This document shows positions 29,701-38,994 of a stretch of 64,000 nucleotides of DNA, piece after piece; the first letter of the stretch is position 1; each line of letters begins with the position of its first letter. The DNA lies in contig NC_058091.1 in the NCBI RefSeq assembly GCF_020171115.1, positions 243,902,001-243,966,000 of the forward strand, read 5' to 3'. This DNA is from Neogale vison. Lineage: Eukaryota > Chordata > Mammalia > Carnivora > Mustelidae. The position numbers and the translations under genes were made by a program. Below the pieces are notes generated by a model. It saw only the letters and a program-made list of their open reading frames with translations, made no database searches and was not told where the DNA came from.

Positions 29701-32700
29701 AAATAAGGGGCACCTGGGTGGCTCAGTAGCTTAAGCATCTGTCTTCGGCTCAGACTATGATTCTAGAGTCCTAGGATGGAGCCCCGTATCGGGCTCCCTG
29801 CTCAGTGGGGAGCCTGCTTCTCCCTCTCCCTGCCTCTCTGCCTACTTGTGTTCTCTTTCTCTCTCTGTCAATAAATAAAAGTAAAATAAATCTTTAAAAA
29901 AAAAAGTGACAACAAAATGTTTGGTTGAGAAAAAAGTATATAGTAATTTCCCTTCCTTTTCTCTCTTCCCCATTTACCTAGTAACCCATACACACTCCTA
30001 GCACAAATAACTACTGTTAATAGTTTCATGCAATATTCGTCGAGTATATTAGGTGCCTGGCTGGCTCAGTCAACGGAGTGTGTGACTCTTGATCTTAGGG
30101 TTGTAGAGGTTTTTTTCCCCTTTTCTTTTTTTTTCTTTTTTTTAAAGTAGGCTCTGTGCCTAGTGTAGAGCCCAACGTGGGGGTCAAACACACCACCATG
30201 AGATAAAAACCTGAGCTGAGGGGCACCTGGGTGGTTCAGTCAGTTAAATGGCTGCCTTCAGCTCAGGTTATGATCTCAGGGTACTGAGACTGAGTCCTCT
30301 ATCAGGCTCCTTGCTCAGTGGGGATGCTGCTTCTCCCTCTTCCTTACCCACAACTCCACATGTGCTCTCTCTCTCAAATAAATAAATAAAATCTTAAAAA
30401 ATTCTTCCAAAGTATCTTCACACATATACAAGAAAATCAAGTATCCATTATTCTCTTCCTCTTTTTTTTTTTTTAAGATTTTATCCATTTATTTGAGAGA
30501 GAGAGAAAGAGAGAGAGAAAGCACGAGCAGGATGGGGAGAGGGAGATAGAGAATCTAAGCAGACTCCATGCTGAGTGTGGTGCCTGAGTGTGGGCTTGAT
30601 CCCAGGACCCTGATGTCATGACCTGAGCTGAAACCAAGTCAGATGCTTAACCAACTGTGTCACCCTGGCTCCCCTATTTTCCTCCTTTTTATGAAAAAAG
30701 TAGCATACTTTAGATCGTATTCTGCATTTTGCTTTCTTCTCTTAATATTTCTGGGCAACCTCACCATTATCCGTATATCAGAGCTTCATCATTCTCAATG
30801 GATATGCCATAATTTAATGAGTCATTTATTAGTAGACATCTTTGCTGTTTCTAAACTTTGCTATTGCAAAACTATAATCAATCTTTCAATAAATATACAG
30901 CTATATCATTCAAAAAAGTTAAATAAATTTACAAATAAAATTATATTCCTTTCTGTATTATATGTATAATCTATTTAACTCTTCGTGAATGTAAATGTTT
31001 CAAATCCATTGAAAACACACATGAGGTCTTTCAGTGCATTATAAATGATTAAGCAAAAGACCAAGTAGCAGTTTTTCAGTAAAAATCTCACACAAGAGAT
31101 ACCTGGGTTAAGTGTCTGCCTTCAGTTCAGGTCATTATCCCAGGTTCCTGGGATTGTGCCCCACATTGGGGTTCCTGCTCAGTGGAGACCCTGCTTCTCC
31201 TTCTCTCTCTGCCCCTCCCCTCCTTGCTCATGCTCTCTGTCTGGCTCTCACTCTATCTCAAATAAATAAGTAAAATCTTAAAAAAAACAAAAACAAAACA
31301 AAAAACCTCACACAAAACTCAATTACATCAGTGAGGTTACTTTCTACGCCAGCCAAGTGCCGTAAAACTGTGTATACATTTGTAGTTAAGCAGAGTAGGT
31401 AAACACGGACACTCTCCATGATTCTGTTTTGCAATTTTGGCCAAATATTTCTTGGAAATACCAGGGCCTTGACATTAAAGACACAGTGCATTGTTATTAG
31501 GCATCCAGTAAAGAGCATAATAAGATAAATGAACCCATTTTAAAATTAATTTCCTTTATTACAGATAAAATGTATTACTAAATTCACTAAATAATTAAAC
31601 TAAGTATTTTCTCAGAAAAGTATTATTCAAACTCTGTGGTTAAGTTTTCCCCCAATCCATGATGGACCAACATTTTTGTAAAACATGAAAAAAAATGTTA
31701 CAGCAATGTCAAATTGCCAAAAAGTTTCTATCACTCACTTTCTAAACTTGTTACAAAAAATAATAGCTTTAAGATCAGCATTGGTTGGCCAATGACACTT
31801 CTAGTAGCACTGATTCAGACCATAAGTATAACTAATTTTTTTTAAGTTCTTAAAATCATCTAGTCATCAATCAGTCTAAATATATCACCATAATTTAGAA
31901 AAAGTTTTAATTTACCTTGGGAAAATATTTGTATAGTCCCATGTACGCAAGTTGTAAAGTAAGAAACGGAGCAAATATAGACTGTGAAGACAGAAAATAA
32001 AATTATGTATTTTCAACATCATCATTCAAATCAAATCAACAGCAGCTATAAAATTCTAAGCAAAAAAAACTGTAAAAAAATACACATATATTTAATTGTA
32101 GTGGCTGAAAGCAGTCTTGTTTCTGCACAAGGGTAAAAAAATAAAGGGACTGGATCTCCTTATCATAAAATATGTCTCTCAAGTCAAGTCACATTCTTTC
32201 AATGTACCCCAAAATGTCTACTCTCACAAAAACTTATTCTTTTAAGGATTTAAAATATTCAGTGGTGACAGATGTATAAAACATTATGTAGTAACATCCC
32301 GCTCATCTAGAAGTAATCAAACAACAATTTCAAAGCACACATAAAAGGCCCAGTACTCACTAGATGCCATCCATTCCCAGACACTCGGACAAGAAATTAT
32401 CTCATTATCTATACCACTGGCACCTAAATGACAAGCTATTCTTACTGTAGGTAAAATGCTGCTTGCAAGATAAAACTGAAAAGACCAAAATGATAATTAA
32501 TTTACATTTATTCTTAAAATTAAAAATATTATGAAGGGAGTGAAAGAGCAAACATTACCAGATAGATGTATAATGAAAGCTGTGAGAAGTAACAGCTGTA
32601 AATCTGATAGCAAAAAAACAAAAAACCAAAAAACCCCAAACAAACAAACAAAAAACCTCCTCACACATAAATAGGACATTAACTTTAAAAATCCTAAAAG

Positions 32701-35700
32701 CACAGAGCCCTTAAGGGGAAAAAAAAAAAAAAAAAAGCAGCTACATATCTCATTAAACGCTGAAAGCCATAATAACAATGTAATGTCAAATTAAGTCTAT
32801 ACAATGGATTCTCTTTAAGAAAAAATGTGCATAAAATAGATTTAAAAAAACTTTCTTGATGAATAATATAAACTTTAATTATCTTGAAAATTTGCTTTGA
32901 GCTCACTAGTTGGTAGTTATTCCTAAAATGTCTAGTGAATGGAAATACTTCTAAGAGCAAGACACTGAACTATGAACTATGCTTTTCTTCATTTCTCCTG
33001 GCAGGTGAAAGCACCAAGAATATGGGACTGCCATTATGATACTACAACATTACGAAATGCTGAAGTGCTTGCTGAATCACAGAAAAATTACATCTGTTTA
33101 GGACCACAGAACTGCATTTTGAGGTTCAAATTATTTGAAAAGTGGTAATTTATATATAGTACATGTAGATACTTTACCCTTTGATTTCGGAAAGAAACTG
33201 CCTAAGTTAAAGCCTAGCTGTCACTTAGAACTATGTGACCTTGGGCAAATGATTTAACCTCTGAGTCTTCATTCCCCCATCTAAAACACAGAATCAGAAG
33301 GATGAGGTTCAATGACACAATACATGTAAAGCATTCAGAATGCTACCTAGAGTACAGAAAAAGTTAAGCAATTATTATTGGGCTCTGTATTTTACCAGAA
33401 CATTTCATCTATATCTAAGGTGAACAACAGTTTATATCTCCAAAGAGCCATATGAATCTGGTTAATAGTAATACTGGCAATCAATTCCATGGAGTAAAAG
33501 GATTAATTCCATAGCCAATTTGCAGTTTCCACTCTGCTGCTTACCAAGTATTTGCAAACAAAAGCTCTGACTCCAAGGGCAAGAAGAGCACATCCCACCA
33601 ATCTAAATATTCGAAAAGAGTCAAATTCTTCTGTTGTATTTCCATCTTCTTGATTGGGTTTTTCACTAATCAGCTGTTTCCGTAGCTTCATTGCTTCTTC
33701 AAATCTGGAGAGGTATTGTTCAAGGCCATGGCGAGAACCCCTCTGGATAGTGTCTGCTGTCAGGTCCCCTCTGTTCCGCTGCCGGAGCTCAAGGTTTACA
33801 TCATTACTACACTCAGGTGGTTTAATGAAAGAGTCCAATTTGTCTCCCAGCTGAGTCCCCTTTACCTCGGCCACACCACTTTGCTGGTCAGTCGTTCCTG
33901 TACTGACCGAATCGCCCAGCACTACTCGCTTTGAAACTGAAGGAATGGTGAGGGAGTTCAATTTGTCACTGTCCTGCTGCTTTGATTTTGTTTGACCTTC
34001 ATCTTCTGAGAAAAGAAATTTAGAAGTCTTATGTAGTATATACAGGCAAACACCTTTCATATTAAAAAATATGCTGCTACTGCTAGAACTCTGCAGTCTC
34101 TGAATCTAAATACTGATTCTGCATAAAACATAAACTGTTTCCTTCCTCTCCACCCTTAGAATATATACCACCCCAAAAGAGTATTCTTGTAGAGGATATA
34201 ACCCAAACTTTGGGAGAAGGAAGATAAGACTAGAGACAAAGTGGGAAAGATGATCATGGATAGAGCAAGCTATAAAGACCAGGTTTTCACGGATAATATC
34301 TCCCAGCAGAAAGACTACACTGCCTGCTCTAATTTATTTGATTAAAAATATAAAATCATTAAAGCTTTTTAAAAATCTGTATTTTAATACTACTTTCTGA
34401 ATCCAGAGTCCTGCCAGCATAGGGTGTGGCATATCCTACAGTAAAGCTACTGTTTACGTAATCCTTCTACTGTAGTGAGGGAGCCATTAGTAGGTAACTA
34501 AGCAGTTTGAAGATGCTGTTCTGCTTTAAAAGCAAAACAAAACCTTTAGTGACAGAATTTTCAAAGCAAAAGAACAAAATACAGAATATAGTTTGAGAAG
34601 GACAATAAATGTCTTCGGAAATAACATCCTGTTGATAATCATTAAAAGGAAAAATGTGTCTTCTAACTATTGCTCTAGAAGAATTTGAAAGAGTGCTTAT
34701 TACCTGTCCTGGTAACTTGAGAACTATCCAAAAGTTCAGGGCTGTCTAGCTAAAGCCCACAGAAATCACAAAGCTTTAAGTAGCTTGCAAACACTGAATA
34801 AAAGTCGATCACAAAAGGCAATCAATGGAAACTTAGAGAACACTAGCACCTACTCAGTGCTCAATAAATATTCACATGAATACTCATTGCACATGCACTG
34901 GGCGAGAAATGAGGAACTCTCTTTAGGGTTAAATGCGGCCCCCGACATCAATCGTATCAATCTCAGCACACTAGGAGAGAAGACCTCAGGGGGGCACGAC
35001 CTACTTGCTGGGGGTACAAAGAACGGTCACCCAGTTTTATCTTCCTGTTGTAGAAAGCCTGTAGATGACAGTGTTGAGGACACTGAACACAGACACCAGA
35101 CTATGACCGTAAGAGTCCCATTTCCACGTACGAAGGACTAGGGAGCAGTTCAGTAAACACAAGCTCGGGAGGGCCGACAGAGTAACGGAGAAAGGCAAAA
35201 GAAGGAAGACAGACGCTAGTAAAGGCACTGGAAGGGAAAGCATTTGGAACGGAAATAAAGGAAAGTCATTTCCCTGAGGCGCACAATAGAGCAATCTGAC
35301 GGGATAAAAGCTGCGCCCTGCGAGAGAGGGGAGGGCGTGGGGAACGAAAAAGGGACTCTCTCGCATAACTGGGCACAGGGCACCATGGCATAGGAGCCAA
35401 GGCTTCGCAGCCTGCGGCGGAGATGGGGGACAATCTTAGAGCGAAGCCCACGGAAAACTGAAAGGGACTAGAAAGGTCCAGGGGTTAATTAAGTGAGAAC
35501 TTGGGACATCATCTAAGAAACGGAGACAAGAGGGGAGGTCAGAGAGCAGAGCTTTTTCAAAAGGCCAGAGGGGCGTTACAGGGAAAGCAAGAACGATCCC
35601 GAAGACTCAGAGCGGTGGGTGGGAGAGTGAGGGAAGACGGGAGGCTCTCACCCGTGCCACTCCCGGGCCTGTGAAAGCCCATGATCCGGTTGATGCGCTG

Positions 35701-35823
35701 TTCCGAGTTCATAAGCAGCTTCCTCCGCCGCAGCTCGGCCCGACGTTGGGAAGCCGACAGGCCTGAGTTCGCCAGAGCCCCTGGCCGGTCGCCGCTGTCA
35801 GGCGCGACGGTCACCGGCTCCAT
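26557..35823 (-). CDS. CAMLG: CAMLG (calcium-modulating cyclophilin ligand, GET2-like), complete
   Basis: CAML is the ER-membrane subunit that, with GET1/WRB, receives tail-anchored proteins from the GET3/TRC40 ATPase. Four exons, 35652-35823, 33545-34005, 31916-31981 and 26557-26748, join in phase to 296 codons plus TGA, the human length. Residues 27-47 hold the cytosolic basic motif ([11 protein letters not shown] to RINRI) that binds GET3. Residues 58-180 are polar linker. From about 190 come the hydrophobic segments [17 protein letters not shown], the exon-3 segment, and two in exon 4 ([22 protein letters not shown]). The start is the ATG at 35823, which aligns with the human start. Every junction is GT-AG. 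Differences from remembered human sequence are minor (Gly for Ser at the exon 3/4 junction, LLNYW for LLDYW). Confidence 0.97.
27421..27601 (-). mobile_element. CAN-SINE, full length, minus
   Basis: TTAAGATTTTATTTATTTAT start, ends GAGCCACCCAGGCACCC. Imperfect flank GAACATCTATTTCC / GAACATGTATTCCC. Confidence 0.95.
27725..27878 (-). mobile_element. CAN-SINE, minus, slightly shortened
   Basis: AAGATTTTTTTTTTTTGAGA start, GCCAACCAGGCACCCCCC end. Lacks part of the TTAACCAACTGAG stretch. Confidence 0.92.
28192..28510 (+). mobile_element. Short-type CAN-SINE, plus, interrupted (outer element)
   Basis: GGGGCGCCTGGCTAGCTCAG to ACAACGGAGACTACTTAATATCTT, resuming as GAGATTACTTAATATCTTAAAG at 28480. 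Confidence 0.92.
28285..28479 (-). mobile_element. CAN-SINE, full length, minus, nested
   Basis: Flanked by GAGACTACTTAATATCTT and GAGATTACTTAATATCTT, 18 bp with one mismatch. Opposite orientation to its host. Confidence 0.96.
28513..28736 (+). mobile_element. CAN-SINE, full length, plus
   Basis: GGGACGCCTGGGTGGCTCAG head; A-rich tail with (AAAG)n. Confidence 0.95.
29161..29367 (+). mobile_element. CAN-SINE, full length, plus
   Basis: Duplication AAAAACTGTCCTAAGG (29145-29160) / AAAAACTGTCATAAGG (29368-29383). Confidence 0.96.
29382..29484 (+). mobile_element. Short-type CAN-SINE, plus
   Basis: GGGGCATCTGGCTGGCTCCT, CTTGATCTCAGGGTTCTGAG, GGAGATTACTTTAAAAAAAA. Confidence 0.92.
29486..29704 (+). 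mobile_element. CAN-SINE, full length, plus, older
   Basis: GGAGCACTTGAGTGGCTCAG head, several changes from consensus; tail (CAAA)n then AAAAATCTTAAAAAATAAAA. Confidence 0.93.
29706..29906 (+). mobile_element. CAN-SINE, full length, plus
   Basis: AAGGGGCACCTGGGTGGCTC head; third SINE in an uninterrupted series from 29382. Confidence 0.94.
30051..30110 (+). mobile_element. Short-type CAN-SINE, plus, truncated
   Basis: TAGGTGCCTGGCTGGCTCAG to CTTGATCTTAGGGTTGTAGA, cut off by the minus element that follows. Confidence 0.85.
30112..30219 (-). mobile_element. Short-type CAN-SINE, minus
   Basis: Pyrimidine run, AAAGTAGGCTCTGTGCCTAG, then GAGATAAAAACCTGAGCTGAG. Confidence 0.85.
30220..30402 (+). 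mobile_element. CAN-SINE, full length, plus
   Basis: GGGGCACCTGGGTGGTTCAG head; abuts the minus short element. Confidence 0.94.
30461..30675 (-). mobile_element. CAN-SINE, full length, minus, older
   Basis: Poly(T), GAGAGAGAGAAAGAGAGAGA, ends TGTGTCACCCTGGCTCCCC. Confidence 0.93.
30676..31080 (-). mobile_element. L1-like remnant, antisense (tentative)
   Basis: ATTCTCAATGGATATGCCAT and TTGCTGTTTCTAAACTTTGC TATTGCAAAACTATAATCAA resemble antisense L1 3' sequence. Confidence 0.5.
31092..31308 (+). mobile_element. CAN-SINE, plus, head partly deleted
   Basis: AGATACCTGGGTTAAGTGTC: TGGCTCAGTGGG is missing from the head. Flanked by AATCTCACACAA / AACCTCACACAA. Confidence 0.93.
31916..31981 (-). 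CDS. CAMLG: CAMLG exon 3 (residues 212-233, membrane segment)
   Basis: Acceptor TTCACAG and donor GTAAAT flank 66 nt encoding [20 protein letters not shown] followed by PK, identical to the remembered human peptide. Too short to stand out as an open frame. Confidence 0.95.
31982..33544 (-). other. CAMLG intron 2
   Basis: 1.56 kb with no CAN-SINE. Contains one MIR (33195-33380) and an A-run near 32718. No further exon seen. Confidence 0.65.
33195..33380 (+). mobile_element. MIR, sense
   Basis: ACTATGTGACCTTGGGCAAA TGATTTAACCTCTGAGTCTT and ACATGTAAAGCATTCAGAAT match the MIR core and 3' part closely. Confidence 0.85.
33545..34005 (-). CDS. CAMLG: CAMLG exon 2 (residues 58-211)
   Basis: Acceptor TTCTCAG (34007-34006), donor GTAAGC (33544). 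Encodes [13 protein letters not shown] through [18 protein letters not shown] and the first membrane segment, ending VCKYL. 461 nt bring the total to 211 codons. Confidence 0.97.
34006..35651 (-). other. CAMLG intron 1
   Basis: 1.65 kb with no CAN-SINE, grading into the CpG-rich promoter at its right end. No exon recognised. Confidence 0.6.
35652..35823 (-). CDS. CAMLG: CAMLG exon 1 (residues 1-57, GET3-binding basic motif)
   Basis: ATG at 35823-35821; donor GTGAGA at 35651. Encodes [15 protein letters not shown] and the basic [17 protein letters not shown] segment. Exits in phase 1. Confidence 0.96.
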
Positions 35824-36210
35824 CGCCCCCACCAAAACCAGAGAATGCTAACGGTGGTGAAAAGGTGGCAACCTCGCCGCAGATGACTTAAGGCCAGGCC
35901 GCAGGGCGCGAGCCCACCCCCTGCCGTAGGCCCGCCCCCTGCCGTAGGCCCGCCTCCGCAGCGCCGAGCCTGAGAGGCGGGCTAAGCACGCGCGCCGCGG
36001 GACAGGACAAAGCGCGGGGCTTGAGACGCCATCTTGAATGAGGGCAGAGTTCACCTCCCCAGTCCGGTCTGCCTGGGTTGGCCCTCGCTGCTCCTTTAGC
36101 TCCGCCCCCCGCCCCCGCCACTGGGCTTCTCTGAAGTTCACTCGGACGTGAAGAAAACCCGCCTCCATGATGATGAGAGAGAAAGGAAGGTGGGCGAGGC
36201 ATAAACTCAC

Positions 36211-36300
36211 CTGAGGTTGGTGCCCAAAAGCAAAATGGAGGCTGCTGCGGCAGACGCTATTTCTAGTGACCTGCGGCCTCGCTTGTAAACTACGGAACTA
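36211..36300 (-). other. Candidate upstream non-coding exon (CAMLG side)
   Basis: On the minus strand this CpG-island segment ends in CCTCAG followed by GTGAGT (GT at 36210-36209), a full-consensus 5' splice site about 390 bp upstream of the CAMLG ATG. It could be an alternative first exon or a separate transcript. Only the donor is visible; the start is arbitrary. Confidence 0.3.
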
Positions 36301-36445
36301 CGTAACCTGGGAGCGACGATTTAGAGGGAGTTGCGTTTAGGGTGTTTTTTGCGCTCATTTTTCCTTTCTCCTCAGTTGCTTTTCTCCCAAATACGCACCT
36401 GGCGCGTGTCGGACCTTCTCTTCCTTCCCGCCTCCCCCCCAGTTT

Positions 36446-36586
36446 AGGGGAAGAGAGAGAGGGGCCGTGGGAGAAGCAGGTTCTCCGCTGAGCGGGTACC
36501 CTGGATGTAGGACTTGATCCCGGGACCTAGGGTCATGAGCTCAGCCGAGGGCAGATGCTTTACCATCTGAGCCATCAAGGCACCCC
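36446..36586 (-). mobile_element. CAN-SINE, minus, 3'-truncated
   Basis: Lacks the poly(T)/TTTATT part; starts in GGGGAAGAGAGAGAGGGGCC and ends GAGCCATCAAGGCACCCC. Confidence 0.92.
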
Positions 36587-36719
36587 GTTGAAGGCCTCCT
36601 TTGCGTCTTTGTTCGCGGCTTTCCCAGTGAAGACGTCCCTGTCCATTCTACTTAAATCACCACCATTTTAAAGACTCCATACTCTCTAATCTTATTTTTC
36701 TTATCCGACTCGTAAGCTA

Positions 36720-36835
36720 AATGTACTTATTTTATTGTCCGTTTCTCACCAGCTAGACTGTAGGCTCCATGAAGACAAGCCTTGTGTTATGTTCAGAACT
36801 GGAACTCCTGGAACAGCGTGAGCACTCGGCAGAGC
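36720..36835 (+). mobile_element. L2/MIR-type 3' remnant, sense (tentative)
   Basis: CTAGACTGTAGGCTCCATGA AGACAAGCCTTGTGTTATGT and ACTCCTGGAACAGCGTGAGC. Confidence 0.6.
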
Positions 36836-37010
36836 CCACCAAACTATAACGCCGTGTTGAGAATCACTATTATGGAAATGTTTTAATTTTAATTTCTTTT
36901 TAAGTCAGAAGAAAAGTATAATGATAATAACATAGAACAATGAATCTAACATGGATTATAGTTATCCTTATAACAACAGCCATAAAGTAGAATTTGAGAA
37001 TGCCTTTATG

Positions 37011-37148
37011 AGGGCACCTGGGTGGCTCAGTTAAGCCACTGACTCTTGATCTCAGCTTAGGTCTTGAGCTCAGGGTACTGAGTTCAGGTTCTTAGTTGAG
37101 CTGGCACGTGGTCTAGAGCATTCTTTAAATAAATAAATAAATAAAGCC
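37011..37148 (+). mobile_element. CAN-SINE, plus, internally shortened
   Basis: AGGGCACCTGGGTGGCTCAG head, missing the CT-rich middle. GCCTTTATG on both sides (37002 and 37149). Confidence 0.92.
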
Positions 37149-37400
37149 AGCCTTTATGGAGGAAGTAAATTGTGTAGGGTACATAAATGATAGTTATTAA
37201 TCACAAGTCTAAGTGAATGGATAAAAGAATGAAGGAATTCAATCATCCACTTGACAGGCTGCAGAGGGTGAAGCAATCTAGTGAGTCCCCTAAAATGAAG
37301 ACTGGAATCAAGAAATGTGAAACCTGGCCAAAACAGAGGGTAATAAGCTACTATATTTAACTGTTAGTCCCCTGACCCTGTACAGACAGAAAAGTTTGAG

Positions 37401-37440
37401 GAAAAAAATGTAAAAAAAAAAAAAAAAAAAAACCTAACAA
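37401..37440 (+). repeat. Poly(A) tract
   Basis: About 21 A in a row from 37412, not attached to a recognisable SINE. Confidence 0.8.
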
Positions 37441-38079
37441 TATCTTTTGGATTCAATAACAAGAAGAGCCAAGGTATGTACACCGACTTTCTCCCTTGAT
37501 TGGCTAAAAGCTAAATCCCAAGAACATACCCTACTTAATTACAAAGCATTAGAAAATGTTGCCCTGTGTGTACAGACCTACATCTCTGTGTCTTAAAAAA
37601 AATTCTAAAACTGAAATAATTGTTCAGTATAATAAATGTGCAGAACTTAATGACATATAATCCTGATGAACCAAAACCAATACAATTCCAGGATAAACAA
37701 TATTTTTTTCATTTAGGAGAGGCTATAGAAGCCAAATTTAAATTTTGTCTGCTTAGATGCATGATAGATCCTTTAATTTGATAAGAATTAAAAGTGTGAA
37801 GATTTTATGTTATATGCTTACATATCTCTGGGGAACCATTTTCCTATGGGGTTTCTGTATTTTATTGGTTAAACTTCCTAGTACTTCTCAATGGTATGAT
37901 TCCTTGATAAATGATGTGCATACTTAAGATTATTATATTAATTTTTGTCTCCCTCACTATGGACTTTACGAAGGAAAACCCACTCATTTTTTAAAAATTT
38001 ACCAGTTTGCCCCAAACCTAGCACTGACAGCACTAGTTTCAACTTTTGTAAATAGTTGCAGAAATTTTTCTTTTATTAT

Positions 38080-38257
38080 ATTTTTAAAGATTTCATTTAT
38101 TTGAGAGACAGCACAAGCAGGGGGAGGAGCAGATGGGCAGAGACAAGCAGACTCCCTGCTGAGAAGAGGTAGGACTTAATTCCATGACCCTGAGATCATG
38201 ACCTGAGACGAAATCAAGAGTCAATCACTTAAACAACTGAGCCACCCAGGTGCTCCT
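38080..38257 (-). mobile_element. CAN-SINE, full length, minus, older
   Basis: TTTTTAAAGATTTCATTTAT start, ends GAGCCACCCAGGTGCTCC. Confidence 0.94.
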
Positions 38258-38271
38258 CTTTTAGGTTTAAT

Positions 38272-38378
38272 CTTTGTTTTATTAAGTAGGCTCCACACCC
38301 AGCTTGGAGCCCAAAGCAGAACTTGAATGCACAACCCTGAGAGCAAGACCTGAACTGAAATCAAGAGTCAGATGTTTA
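38272..38378 (-). mobile_element. Short-type CAN-SINE, minus, truncated
   Basis: TTAAGTAGGCTCCACACCCA to AGAGTCAGATGTTT. The end is lost at the following plus SINE. Confidence 0.88.
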
Positions 38379-38572
38379 GGGGCACCTGGGTGGCTCAGTG
38401 GGTTGAGCCTCTGCCTTCGGTGAGGGTCACGATCTTAGGGTCCTGGGATGGAGCCCCGTGGTGGGCTCTCTGCTCAGTAGGGAGCCTGCTTCCTCCTCTT
38501 TCTCTCTCTGCCTGTCTTTCTGCCTACTTATGATCTCTGTCAAATAAATAAAATCCTTAAAAATAAAAATAA
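38379..38572 (+). mobile_element. CAN-SINE, full length, plus
   Basis: GGGGCACCTGGGTGGCTCAG head. Last SINE before the SEC24A 3' UTR. Confidence 0.95.
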
Positions 38573-38994
38573 AATATGCTCTGAAAAACAAGCAAGATAA
38601 ACTATAAACTCAGAGTAGCCAAACTATAGAATATTAAGGATAATAGAAAAATCTTGAAAGCTAACAGATTTACCTTCAAAGTAACAATTAGGTTGACAGT
38701 AAGCATCTTACCAATTACCAAAGGGTCCAGAAGACAATGGAGTACTATCTTAAACATATCAAGATTAAAAAACAAAAAACAAAAACCTCTTTCAACCTAG
38801 AATTTTAAAACCGGCAATCATTGAGGAGTGAGCATCAAGAATTTCGTTTATGACCTCCCAGACACCAGCTTAGATTCAAAGTGCTTTCAGCCAAAGCCTT
38901 CCATTGACTTATTAACGCAGGTGTATGTACAACATGGCACAATTCAGTGACTGGCAGGTTATCCATACCCCTTTAAATAACAGGTCAGTATATG

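Larger units (their letters stand above)
26749..31915 (-). other. CAMLG intron 3 (5.2 kb)
   Basis: Only CAMLG intron with CAN-SINEs (27421-31308). Holds L1 3' sequence at 27880-28190 and 28740-29150. 26760-27420 and 31310-31915 look unique. Confidence 0.6.
35640..36430 (-). promoter_or_regulatory. CAMLG: CAMLG CpG-island promoter region
   Basis: GC-rich, CpG-dense sequence centred on CAMLG exon 1 and extending upstream. Contains a tandem repeat (two copies of GCCCGCCCCCTGCCGTAG, the first from about 35928), a YY1-type site GCCATCTTG (36028-36036) and a second YY1-like CAAAATGGAGGC (36231-36242). ACTACGGAACTACGTAAC at about 36290-36307 is a short direct repeat. No TATA box seen. The transcription start is not determinable by eye. 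Confidence 0.75.
36301..38994. other. CAMLG-SEC24A spacer
   Basis: 2.7 kb with an L2-like tail, five CAN-SINE pieces and unique sequence at 37150-38070 and 38580-38990. No gene seen. Confidence 0.6.

Noticed and set aside
33654..33934. Plus-strand frames of 66 and 72 codons
   Set aside because: Antisense shadows of CAMLG exon 2.
35824..35835. A start four codons upstream of the CAMLG ATG
   Set aside because: That codon is TTG. The ATG at 35823 aligns with the human start.
35848..36210. 120- and 104-codon minus frames upstream of CAMLG
   Set aside because: GC-island artefacts; no link to the CAMLG frame and no recognisable domain. The DNA is treated as promoter.
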